Notes: a model not told the origin generated them from the sequence alone. Positions 1 to 6,045 are shown, counted from the stretch's first letter. The stretch is 7,467 bases of DNA from Pseudomonadota bacterium (GCA_027623875.1 JAQBUS010000041.1:1-7467), one strand, 5' to 3'. A program made the numbers and translations.

Positions 1-1114
1 CCATTACGCCGACTGCACACCAGTAATTGTGCATCCCCGGCACTGGACCAATCATTGGATTTCCGTCTGGACCAAAGGTAAACGGACCGTTGATAGCTTG
101 ACGAATTCCAGCGTTTGCCATTGCTGGAATCCGCTCAAAGGCGAGTTCAAGGCGTTCAGCTATATGTTCTAGATTCGGTTGTAATAGCTCGTGGCCAAAC
201 TTCCAGGGCGTTCCTTCAACTTTCCACGGTATACCGACTGGCTCATAAGTACCAAGCAACATCCCGTCACGTTCTTGACGGAAATAGAGATTGGCTTCGT
301 AGTCAAAACCACATGGTAAGCGTGAACCAAAATTGGCTATCTCATCAATTCTTTCTGTTAACAGATAATGATGCTCCATGGGTTGTACCGGTAAATGCAA
401 GCCAGCCATATGACCAACTTCGCGCGCCCAAAGACCTCCACAGTTAACCACGTGCTCCGCGATAACAATGCCCCGGTTTGTGGTCACCTCCCACTGGCCA
501 TCTTTACGCATTTTGGTTGCCATAACTGGAGTGTGTGTAAAATACTTTCCGCCATAGTGGCGTGCGGCTTTTGCGAACGCATACGTAGTCCCTGAAGGGT
601 CCAAGTCGCCATCCTGGTCGTCCCAAAGAGCTGCATGGTAGTATTTTGGATCAATCAGTGGGTGACGATCTGCAACTTCCTGAGGAGAAATAAACTCTTG
701 ATTCAACCCCATATAACGAGCTTTAGAACGCTCGCGTTTAAGGTAGTCATACCATGTTTTATTTGATGCTAGGTAAAAACCACCTGTCAGATTTAAACCA
801 ACAGACTGACCAGATAACTCTTCGATCTCTTTGTAAAGGTTGATCGTATAACTCTGAAGGCGGCTGATATTTGGATCCGAGCTAATGGTATGGATTTGCC
901 CTGCCGCATGCCAACTTGATCCAGACGTTAATTCGTTTCGTTCTAGAAGAATCGTGTCTTTCCAACCAAATTTGGCAAGGTGAAAGAGGATTGAACATCC
1001 TACAACACCTCCTCCAATAACGACACATTTGGCATGACTTGGTAATTGCTTTCCACCGCTCATTTCGTCTTTTTGTATATTTAACGTTGACTGTGCCATG
1101 GTGTCGATAATCAT
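1..1114 (-). CDS. FAD-dependent amine dehydrogenase, dimethylglycine/sarcosine dehydrogenase family (C-terminus outside window)
   Basis: The frame is open from the ATG at 1114 to the window edge, giving 371 residues. A Rossmann motif GGGVVG lies at residues 34-39, with the ribose-binding acid E58 ending the second strand. The motif SGSSWHAAG places H69 where dimethylglycine and sarcosine dehydrogenases attach FAD covalently. NCGGLWAR (224-231) and GPDGNPMIGPVPG (348-360) are further landmarks of this DAO-fold family. Family members oxidise N-methyl groups of glycine derivatives and usually run to about 800 residues, with a C-terminal GcvT-like folate-binding half that would lie beyond position 1. 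The start is supported by AGAGAGG about 8 bases upstream; M6 and M18 are alternative starts. Sarcosine, dimethylglycine or another N-methyl amine could be the substrate; the visible half does not decide. The next minus-strand gene upstream is more than 400 bases away, so it probably has its own promoter. Confidence 0.93.
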   Translation of the reverse strand, partial: MIIDTMAQSTLNIQKDEMSGGKQLPSHAKCVVIGGGVVGCSILFHLAKFGWKDTILLERNELTSGSSWHAAGQIHTISSDPNISRLQSYTINLYKEIEELSGQSVGLNLTGGFYLASNKTWYDYLKRERSKARYMGLNQEFISPQEVADRHPLIDPKYYHAALWDDQDGDLDPSGTTYAFAKAARHYGGKYFTHTPVMATKMRKDGQWEVTTNRGIVIAEHVVNCGGLWAREVGHMAGLHLPVQPMEHHYLLTERIDEIANFGSRLPCGFDYEANLYFRQERDGMLLGTYEPVGIPWKVEGTPWKFGHELLQPNLEHIAERLELAFERIPAMANAGIRQAINGPFTFGPDGNPMIGPVPGMHNYWCAVGVM

Positions 1115-1191
1115 GGGGCGTACCTCTCTTTTTAGTTAGCTAGCCAATCACTCAAAGTTTTATCTTTAGAGTTTTACCCATAATCATTCAG

Positions 1192-1308
1192 TTATTCATC
1201 CTTGGCAATAACAAACAGGGAAGCGCTAAACACCATTAGAGGTAGAAATACTTCCCCTCGATGCAAGGGACCAACCAAAAGTTTGCGAAGTTCGCTAAAG
1301 AGGCACAT
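1192..1308 (-). CDS. Possible 38-residue small membrane protein
   Basis: ATG at 1308 opens a 38-codon frame ending in TAA. The peptide starts MCLFSELRKLLVGPLHRG, a basic amphipathic stretch, and then has a hydrophobic segment of about 17 residues (roughly 20-36: FLPLMVFSASLFVIA) followed by KDE. A basic head, a single hydrophobic segment and an acidic tail suit a one-pass small membrane protein. No Shine-Dalgarno sequence precedes the ATG, so it could also be a gene remnant or chance. A 36-codon plus-strand ORF (1261-1371) overlaps it antisense and looks less protein-like. Confidence 0.25.
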   Translation of the reverse strand: MCLFSELRKLLVGPLHRGEVFLPLMVFSASLFVIAKDE

Positions 1309-1390
1309 AGACTTGATACGAATGCTCGACCACCGCCATTACCCAAGCTGATCTATAGCTATAGAAGTTAACCACCAGAATTTTTATGAT

Positions 1391-1518
1391 TTATTGATTT
1401 GACTGAATTTCGCTCCCAGCAGCAACAGTTCTTAATCTCTCTGGCTCAGGATTAATGCTGTTTTTAGCGCCATATCCAGCCCCGTAGGTCATATTGGCGT
1501 ACAGGGTTGTTTAATCAT
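1391..1518 (-). pseudogene. Possible 42-residue ORF with a frameshift after its start
   Basis: A protein-like frame ends at TAA 1391-1393 and contains YGAGYGAKNSINPEPERL followed by RTVAAGSEIQ. Read without correction it can start only at the ATG at 1492, giving 33 residues with no ribosome-binding site. An ATG at 1518, just 19 bases after the stop of the upstream gene, is out of frame by one base. One extra A in the AAA at 1510-1512 would join them into a 42-residue product beginning MIKTTLYANMTYG. The position suggests an operon partner of the upstream gene, but the peptide matches no family I recognise, and a three-base A run is not a typical slip site. Confidence 0.22.
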
Positions 1519-1537
1519 ACTGTGCTTACCACTATAA

Positions 1538-1827
1538 TTAGTGCTCGATTAGATCGCCTGTAAGAGGAATAGTGTGCCTATCCACTTCATTATACTCTTG
1601 AAGTAGATGCCTTTGTTTATCTAACCAATTGACACCGTTTTTGGCACTTTCATTAAGATCATTGCCATCCCTAATAACAATAGCGATCACTTCTTCTTTA
1701 CATGACATGATGTAATGAGCCGGCGGGCTAGCAGTCCCTCTCTCCTTAGAGTTCTCTTTAATTGATGCTATAAATTCATCAAAACATTCTGGTTTAGGCT
1801 TGAATCTGATAATAGATATTTTTTCAT
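1538..1827 (-). pseudogene. Small dimeric alpha/beta-barrel (ABM-like) protein, frame broken by one base near the start
   Basis: The ATG at 1827 has a Shine-Dalgarno AAAGGA (1838-1843) about 10 bases upstream, but its own frame stops after 20 codons. From the A6 run at 1819-1824, directly after the ATG, another frame is open to TAA at 1538. One added A gives a 96-residue product starting MKKISIIRFKPKPECFDEF. The pattern beta (4-12), alpha (15-27), beta (37-43), beta (46-53), alpha (57-79), and a conserved-looking tail RHTIPLTGDLIE fits the ferredoxin-like dimeric alpha/beta barrel of antibiotic-biosynthesis-monooxygenase-type proteins. The fold is inferred from pattern only; function is unknown. 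The only in-frame ATG without correction is M41, which would remove half the fold. Options are a real disabling frameshift, slippage, or a homopolymer sequencing error. The rest of the frame shows no decay. Confidence 0.68.
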
Positions 1828-1837
1828 TATGATTATT

Positions 1838-1861
1838 TCCTTTAAGTTATATATAATTATA
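1838..1861 (-). promoter_or_regulatory. Putative -10 box and ribosome-binding site of the gene at 1538-1827
   Basis: On the minus strand a perfect TATAAT lies at 1861-1856, followed by AAAGGA at 1843-1838 and the ATG at 1827. The 17-base-spaced -35 candidate TTCTTT is poor, so only the -10 box and Shine-Dalgarno support the call. The order -10, short leader, Shine-Dalgarno, ATG argues that the start at 1827 is genuine even though its frame is short. Confidence 0.4.
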
Positions 1862-2052
1862 GGCTAGATATTTAGTTTAAAGAAGGTCACGGAATACATC
1901 AAAACCAGTATATTAGTGGATTTTTCAAATATGCTCTAAAATCACGTGAAGGCCATTAATCCAACTATTTTTGTTATAGGAAAGAACTCTGGGATCGCGC
2001 AATAACGTTGTTATCTAAATTCCTTTTGTAACCACCTTATAGCATTGAGCAT

Positions 2053-2262
2053 TCAACTAAGTTCTGTTGTATCAACAACAAACTGAGGAAAAATTAGGTG
2101 CATAGGCTCTATATGGAAGAGACTAGCTTCCGCCTCTTCACTAAAGATTGAAAATACCACAGACAATATTATCACTAAACCAACTATAAAAATAGTTAAT
2201 CCCCCGACCATACGCATTATCACGTAAAATGTTGCTCCTATGAGATTCAGTAATGCGTTCAT
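2053..2262 (-). CDS. Hypothetical 69-residue membrane protein
   Basis: No family was recognised. Residues about 4-40 are almost uniformly hydrophobic apart from R17, long enough for one long helix or a tight two-helix hairpin. They are followed by an acidic patch (SEEAEAS, about 41-47) and a hydrophilic tail ending TTELS. The ATG at 2262 is preceded by AAAGGGAAGC, a usable Shine-Dalgarno. It is divergent from the monooxygenase operon, with 224 bases between the two starts. Composition and the ribosome-binding site favour a real small inner-membrane protein, but a chance AT-rich hydrophobic frame cannot be excluded. Confidence 0.5.
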   Translation of the reverse strand: MNALLNLIGATFYVIMRMVGGLTIFIVGLVIILSVVFSIFSEEAEASLFHIEPMHLIFPQFVVDTTELS

Positions 2263-2486
2263 GCTTCCCTTTATCTACTGTAATCAGACAGCAGAACCAA
2301 TCCCCCTATCTGAGTAACAGCCCATATGTAAATATCCAAATCCAACTTTGACTCCGAGACCTTAAAGTCGGATTCGTTCTCATTTACCCCTTCAACTCAG
2401 AGAACTTAGATCGTAAATCGGTATTTTAAATAAAAGTTACAATTTTACTTTGGTTGTACTAAAAAAATGCGAGGAGTTTATATTCT

Positions 2487-3740
2487 ATGATTATCATTTC
2501 GGGCGCAGGTATCGCTGGGCTTTCTCTTGGCTTAACCTGCCACCAGCTAGGAATACCGTTTCAAATTTTTGAAAAGGCACAACAGCTCGAACCTTTAGGG
2601 GTCGGAATTAACATCCAACCAACAGCGGTCAGAGAGTTAGAGGCTATGGGACTCTTAAAAGAGCTCGAAACCATCGGGGTAAAAACACGTGAATTGGCAT
2701 TCTTTACAAAACGTGGTTTGGAAATTTGGTCTGAACCACGAGGCTTAGAAGCCGGCTATAATTACCCTCAGTTTTCTGTTCACCGTGGAAAATTACAAAT
2801 GCTACTTTACAGAGCTCTGATTAAGCGCTGTGGCAGAGATATAGTTAAACTCGGGTGTAAAATTACTGAGACCAAAACCAAGGGGAACAAAATCTCGATA
2901 TCGGTTATAGATCAAACCAATAAACTTTCTAAAGTTGAGGCTAATCTTTGTATCGCAGCTGACGGTATTAACTCAACCTTAAGAGAACAAATGTATCCTG
3001 ATGAAGGCTCACCTCGCTGGGAAGGTGTTATACTTTGGAGAGGAACTAGTAAGTCTAAGCCGTTTAGAACCGGTGCAACGATGGCTATGATCGGTCATGC
3101 AACCCAACGCATAGTAGCTTACCCAATATCTCCCCCTGATAGAACAGGAAACGTAATAATAAATTGGATTTGCGAGCGCAAGCTTGAGAACACGAATTCA
3201 ACTCATGAGAACGACTGGAATAAGTCTGTCGAATATAATAAATTCCTTCCGTATTTTAAGAACTGGTCTTACGATTGGTTTGATTTTCCAAAGATGGTGC
3301 AATCGTCTTCAAAGGTCCTTGAGTATCCAATGGTAGATAGGGATCCTGTTGATAATTGGGTGAATGGGCTTACACTTCTGATTGGTGACGCCGCACACCC
3401 AGCATATCCTACTGGCTCCAACGGAGGCACTCAAGCAATTCTTGATGCAAGGAATTTGGGCAGAGCTCTCATTGAATTAGGTGCCACTGAAGCCGCCATA
3501 ATTAAATTTCAAGAAAGAACGCTTGAAGGCTCAAATAGAATAGTACTAGCCAATAGAGAAAGTGGTCCAGACGCTATCTTACAAGTCGTTGAAGAAAGGT
3601 GTGGTGGAACTTTTGATACTCTAGATACTGTAATAACCCGTACGGAATTATCTGAACACTCTGCGAAGTTTAAGTCTCTTGTCGGACTGTCTGTTGAACA
3701 ATTTAATAAACAACCTTCCATTTTAGGAGCCTACTTATGA
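2487..3740 (+). CDS. FAD-dependent monooxygenase, group A aromatic hydroxylase type
   Basis: This is a 417-residue single-component flavoprotein monooxygenase of the p-hydroxybenzoate/salicylate hydroxylase class, which uses NAD(P)H and O2 to hydroxylate or oxidise usually aromatic substrates. The N-terminal FAD-binding motif GAGIAG is at 6-11, with E29 at the end of the second strand. HRGKL (99-103) supplies the conserved FAD-contacting arginine R100. The DG motif is D159-G160 in ADGINSTLR. The GD motif G300-D301 begins GDAAHPAYPTGSNGG, followed by TQAILDARNLGRAL. The last part resembles the PhzS-like branch more than classic NahG, which is a family impression, not proof of substrate. Length is normal and all cofactor motifs are intact. 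Translation starts at the ATG 10 bases after GAGGAG (2471-2476). Its stop overlaps the next start as ATGA, so the two genes are co-translated. Confidence 0.95.
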   Translation: MIIISGAGIAGLSLGLTCHQLGIPFQIFEKAQQLEPLGVGINIQPTAVRELEAMGLLKELETIGVKTRELAFFTKRGLEIWSEPRGLEAGYNYPQFSVHRGKLQMLLYRALIKRCGRDIVKLGCKITETKTKGNKISISVIDQTNKLSKVEANLCIAADGINSTLREQMYPDEGSPRWEGVILWRGTSKSKPFRTGATMAMIGHATQRIVAYPISPPDRTGNVIINWICERKLENTNSTHENDWNKSVEYNKFLPYFKNWSYDWFDFPKMVQSSSKVLEYPMVDRDPVDNWVNGLTLLIGDAAHPAYPTGSNGGTQAILDARNLGRALIELGATEAAIIKFQERTLEGSNRIVLANRESGPDAILQVVEERCGGTFDTLDTVITRTELSEHSAKFKSLVGLSVEQFNKQPSILGAYL

Positions 3741-4213
3741 AAACTGTCATAACTCTCCCAACACCACAATTAACTTTCTTTGCTCAGCTACAAATTTCTC
3801 TAGGTGAACCTATTGAGATGGGAATCGGAAGAAGATCTTTACGTCGAATAATACCGATAATTGGTGGGCATTTCAGAGGGCCTAAAGTTGAAGGAACCAT
3901 CTTAAATCTTGGAGCCGACTGGCAAACAATAGGTAACGATCGGCTAAGTGAGTTGGATACACGATACGCACTGCGTACAAAAGATGGAGCAACAATAGAA
4001 GTAATTAACAAGGGGTTTCGTCATGGACCAGAAGCTATTATAGATCGACTAGCAGCAGGCGAGGACGTAAACCCTTCAGAGTACTCAATGATAACACAAG
4101 CTATCCTCGAGACAGGTCACAAAAAACACAACTGGGTAAATAAACTATCTTTTATTGGAACTGGTGCGCGTTTTAAATCTGAAGTTATACTAGATCTGTA
4201 TTATGTTTCTTAA
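3737..4213 (+). CDS. DUF3237 domain protein (UPF0311 family)
   Basis: The 158-residue protein matches the DUF3237 family along its whole length. Landmarks are RRIIPIIGG (36-44), the G-P-x-x-x-G pattern at 48-53, GADWQ (59-63), ELDTRYALRTKDGA (72-85), NKGFRHGP (91-98), PSEY (114-117) and the C-terminal FIGTGAR (140-146). The family is a small beta-barrel protein without an established reaction; members commonly sit in catabolic clusters. Here it begins inside the stop codon of the monooxygenase (4-base ATGA overlap) with its own AGGAG at 3725-3729, so tight co-expression is expected. An inferred role is handling or rearranging the monooxygenase product. No signal peptide or membrane segment is seen, so it is probably cytoplasmic. 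Confidence 0.93.
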   Translation: MKTVITLPTPQLTFFAQLQISLGEPIEMGIGRRSLRRIIPIIGGHFRGPKVEGTILNLGADWQTIGNDRLSELDTRYALRTKDGATIEVINKGFRHGPEAIIDRLAAGEDVNPSEYSMITQAILETGHKKHNWVNKLSFIGTGARFKSEVILDLYYVS

Positions 4214-4271
4214 ATTTGACAATATTTAACTTTCTAGACCCCCAAAGCTATTGAGATTTTGCGTTTGTTAA

Positions 4272-4303
4272 GGCTTGGATAAGCCAATCACGCTCGGTAG
4301 CGT
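4272..4303 (+). repeat. Two adjacent 5-base-pair hairpins downstream of the DUF3237 gene
   Basis: GGCTT-ggat-AAGCC (4272-4285) is followed four bases later by ACGCT-cggt-AGCGT (4290-4303). Both have perfect five-base stems and four-base loops, about 60 bases after the DUF3237 stop. They could slow RNA polymerase or protect the 3' end of the operon transcript. Without a T run they do not qualify as an ordinary intrinsic terminator. Confidence 0.3.
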
Positions 4304-4317
4304 CTAGGACTTAAAAG

Positions 4318-4339
4318 TGGAGAGGGAGACTTTCGAACC
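4318..4339 (-). other. Segment resembling the 3' end of a serine tRNA
   Basis: Read on the minus strand, the segment begins GGTTCGAA and ends TCCCTCTCCA. This resembles, from memory, the T-loop and acceptor end of alphaproteobacterial tRNA-Ser genes, which read GGTTCGAA-TCCC-TCCCTCTCCG. About 18 of 22 positions agree. There is no tRNA body upstream, and the T-stem bases before the segment do not pair with those after it, so it cannot be a functional tRNA. It could be a remnant left by an integrase-type insertion, or chance. Confidence 0.33.
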
Positions 4340-4508
4340 AACCAACTTACTGATGAGAAAAATCATGGCGAAAATACCTTTAAATGTTAAAGCAAAAAAC
4401 CAAAACCTTATCTATAATTCAAGTGTGTCATCTTAATTAAGTGAATACTAGTTATAGTTTTATACTCAATAGTATCGAAATTCGATTTTAGTTCATTCTT
4501 CAAGTTTA

Positions 4509-4709
4509 TTAATAAAAAATAACTCTGAATATAATAAATAAGAGAGCTAGAATAAAAATCACAAAATAAAATTTATCTTCTACGCGCTCCCATTTCCCTA
4601 TTTTTTTTTCAGTTTCTTCCATCTTGTTTTTAAACTTATTTGACCTAACATTCGTTATTGTAAAAACTAAAATTAAGACAAAAATACCTCCAATTAAACC
4701 AATAACCAC
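4509..4709 (-). CDS. Hypothetical 66-residue membrane protein with two helices
   Basis: No family was recognised. A hydrophobic segment at residues 3-19, a charged middle (22-46, rich in Lys and Glu, probably helical) and a second hydrophobic segment at 47-65 predict a small two-pass protein with the charged linker on one side of the membrane. The start is GTG at 4709, preceded by GGGAG about 6 bases upstream. An in-frame TAA lies eight codons before it, so no longer start exists. The gene contains an A9 run (4601-4609 on the plus strand) around residues 34-37, and adding an A there would end the frame after a few codons. It ends 231 bases downstream of the end of the GFA-family gene on the same strand. 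Confidence 0.55.
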   Translation of the reverse strand: MVIGLIGGIFVLILVFTITNVRSNKFKNKMEETEKKIGKWERVEDKFYFVIFILALLFIIFRVIFY

Positions 4710-4918
4710 TTCATTCTCCCAAGAATTTCGTTACAACTATCATCAATAATTCGCAGCCACTATTTAAAAAGAACGTGCTTAAAAAATGTCTGCAAAACTT
4801 AATACCAACAATACATGTTTAACGGATAATATTTTAAGACCCCGGCTGATCTGTTAATCTACAGCCAATTCGAATTCAGAATATTTTTCTAAAACTATTA
4901 TTTTGTTAGTGGCTCACT

Positions 4919-4940
4919 TTTTAAGACTTACGACTTAAAA
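4919..4940. repeat. Inverted repeat immediately after the GFA-family stop codon
   Basis: TTTTAAG (4919-4925) and CTTAAAA (4934-4940) form a seven-base-pair stem with an eight-base loop, abutting the TAG of the minus-strand gene. The stem is AT-rich and has no T run after it on the minus strand, so termination is possible but not well supported. Confidence 0.3.
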
Positions 4941-5320
4941 CTAGACATCAGAGGGATGGTTTATTCCATCGAAACTTATAACTTCGTTATAATCTTCTAA
5001 GTTCAATCCCTCTATGCAACTAACATTAATACAAGATCTATCCGGTCTTGATCTACTTCTATGATGAGTATGTATTCCACAAACTATACAAAAAAAATGT
5101 GGCGCAGCCGCAGTGTTAAAGATGTATTCTGTTATCGATGCCTCCCCGTCTATAACCTTAACATCTTTTGAAAGAACACAGACCATAGCAAACCCCTTAC
5201 CTCTACTGCAAATGGAACAGTTACAGCGTATGATCTCTTCTAATCCATTTGACAGAAAAACGTCTAATTGCACTGACCCACAATGGCAGGATGCTCTGAC
5301 AGTAGTTTTTTTTCAATCAT
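4941..5320 (-). CDS. GFA-family (Mss4-like) zinc protein; N-terminus shifted by one base at an A8 run
   Basis: The family was named for glutathione-dependent formaldehyde-activating enzyme; members bind zinc through paired Cys motifs, and most have no proven reaction. The uninterrupted frame starts only at GTG 5273 and gives 110 residues, which lack the family's first CxC motif. The missing part, SCHCGSVQLDVF, is encoded just upstream in the same frame but has no start codon. An ATG at 5320 is one base out of frame across the A8 run at 5306-5313. Adding one A gives 126 residues, normal for the family, starting MIEKKTTVRASCHCG. In that numbering zinc ligands are C12, C14, C33, C35, C38, C78 and C81, with HFFCIVCGIHTH at 75-86. 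In frame zero the run reads GAA AAA AAA C, a slippery heptamer that -1 slippage would resolve. The Shine-Dalgarno before the ATG is weak. An annotation limited to 4941-5273 would miss two zinc ligands. Confidence 0.85.
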
Positions 5321-5356
5321 GAAAATTTCTAAACTTTCCCTTTGTTAAATCCCTAA

Positions 5357-5410
5357 AGGTTAGCCTTGCTTTAATAGCGGAATGTGTCAATTCTTTTAGT
5401 CGGAATAAAC
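5357..5410. repeat. Two-part intergenic repeat, copy 1
   Basis: AGGTTAGCCTTGCTT (5357-5371) and GTCAATTCTT (5386-5395) are identical, with the same 14-base separation, to a second copy at 7360-7398. The separating bases differ. Similarity continues weakly to GGAATAAAC. On the minus strand it reads AAGAATTGAC-N14-AAGCAAGGCTAACCT and lies about 40-90 bases upstream of the GFA-family start. Confidence 0.5.
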
Positions 5411-5519
5411 TAAAACTGGGTTACTGATTTTAATTTTTATGACACATTTTTATAAACAGACACAGGAGTTCTTCCTGGAGTTCAACTTTCAAGAAATAGC
5501 AAAACATTTAATAATTTCT

Positions 5520-5579
5520 TAAGATAATCTAACGTGGACTTGTGTTTGGTAATTTGTTATTTTTTTGTAAATTATCTTA
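5520..5579. repeat. Inverted repeat upstream of the RidA gene
   Basis: TAAGATAAT (5520-5528) is inverted as ATTATCTTA (5571-5579) across a 42-base loop, ending 70 bases before the RidA start. Nine AT-rich base pairs over so long a loop are weak as RNA structure; a regulator operator pair is possible. Confidence 0.28.
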
Positions 5580-5649
5580 GTTTTAATATTGACCCTCAGT
5601 ATTTCAAATTTTTCTGTAACCACTTTAAACGAATAAGGAGCCTCACAAA

Positions 5650-6045
5650 ATGCCTAAGACAGTTCTTCGACCAAAAAGCCTCGACTTTCAACCGCGACCC
5701 ACATTCCCATACTCACCTGGTGCTCGGGGTGGCAATATGGTGTTTACCGCGGGTCAAGTGGCCTGGGACCACACCGGAAACGTTATAGGTCTCAACGATG
5801 TTCGAGCACAAACCATTCAGACGCTTGCAAATGTTAAGGCAGTCCTCGAGGAGGGTGGAGCCGTTCTCGGTGATGTCGTAAAATGTAATGTCTACTTAAA
5901 GGACATGAAAGACTTTCAAATAATGAATGATGAGTTTGCTAAACTCTTTCCAGAAAACCCACCAGCCCGAACGACGGTGCAAACACCGATGGCAGAACCA
6001 GAGATGTTAGTCGAGATCGAAGCGATAGCCTATATAGGTACATAA
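5650..6045 (+). CDS. RidA (YjgF/YER057c/UK114) family protein
   Basis: RidA proteins are small trimeric cytoplasmic enzymes that hydrolyse reactive enamine/imine intermediates made by PLP-dependent and some flavin enzymes. The 131-residue protein has the expected length. The signatures are FTAGQVAWD (32-40), the helix QTIQTLANVKAVLEEGG (54-70), DVVKCNVYLKDMKDF (75-89), PPAR (104-107) and VEIEAIA (121-127). R107 aligns with the catalytic arginine of E. coli RidA (R105) and E122 with E120, so deaminase activity is plausible. The start is set by TAAGGAG at 5634-5640, nine bases before the ATG. The subfamily is not certain, so no gene symbol is given. It is followed after 135 bases by an acetyltransferase on the same strand, which has its own ribosome-binding site; co-transcription is possible but unproven. 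Confidence 0.95.
   Translation: MPKTVLRPKSLDFQPRPTFPYSPGARGGNMVFTAGQVAWDHTGNVIGLNDVRAQTIQTLANVKAVLEEGGAVLGDVVKCNVYLKDMKDFQIMNDEFAKLFPENPPARTTVQTPMAEPEMLVEIEAIAYIGT

Larger units (their letters stand above)
1115..1537. other. Spacer between the amine dehydrogenase and the alpha/beta-barrel-like gene
   Basis: This 423-base spacer has no gene of normal size. It holds two short minus-strand ORFs listed separately (1192-1308 and 1391-1518) and a 12-base perfect palindrome CTATAGCTATAG at 1353-1364. I looked on the minus strand for a glycine-riboswitch-like leader ahead of the dehydrogenase and saw none. No convincing sigma70 promoter was found for that gene. Confidence 0.5.
4214..4508. other. Non-coding spacer between the operon and a small membrane gene
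   Basis: The 295-base stretch lies between two convergent genes and has no credible coding frame; a 27-codon plus-strand ORF starting at the ATG at 4353 has no ribosome-binding site. It contains the paired hairpins and the tRNA-like segment listed separately, the palindrome CTTAATTAAG (4432-4441), an ATACTA/TAGTAT inverted repeat (4445-4450 and 4470-4475) and TCGAA-A-TTCGA (4475-4485). No stem followed by a T run was found, so no intrinsic terminator can be named for either gene. Confidence 0.5.
5321..5649. other. Divergent spacer between the GFA-family gene and the RidA gene
   Basis: The 329-base AT-rich spacer should carry the promoters of both divergent genes. It holds one copy of the two-part repeat (5357-5410), a small hairpin CAGGA-gttct-TCCTG (5463-5477) and a long-range inverted repeat (5520-5579). 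A 27-codon plus-strand ORF at 5439-5522 has no ribosome-binding site. TTGACC at 5589-5594 is the best -35 candidate for the RidA gene, but no good -10 box follows at normal spacing. Confidence 0.45.

Noticed and set aside
115..595. Plus-strand open frames over the amine dehydrogenase
   Set aside because: The minus-strand frame is open throughout and carries flavoprotein motifs in order, so these are shadow frames.
1261..1371. 36-codon plus-strand ORF beginning MQGTNQKFAKFAKEAH
   Set aside because: No Shine-Dalgarno at usable distance; it lies antisense to a more protein-like minus-strand frame and ends in a low-complexity, palindrome-derived tail.
3509..4011. Minus-strand open frames over the monooxygenase and DUF3237 genes
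   Set aside because: Both genes are complete with clear family motifs; the antisense frames have no independent signals.
4350..4373. CTGATGAG followed 11 bases later by CGAAA, the core bases of a hammerhead ribozyme
   Set aside because: The bases between the two blocks give only a single closing pair for stem II, and I found no nearby complements for stems I and III or a properly placed cleavage site.
5380..5405. TTGACA on the minus strand as a -35 box for the GFA-family gene
   Set aside because: No acceptable -10 hexamer at 16-19 bases; the conserved downstream block reads GCAAGGCTAACC instead.
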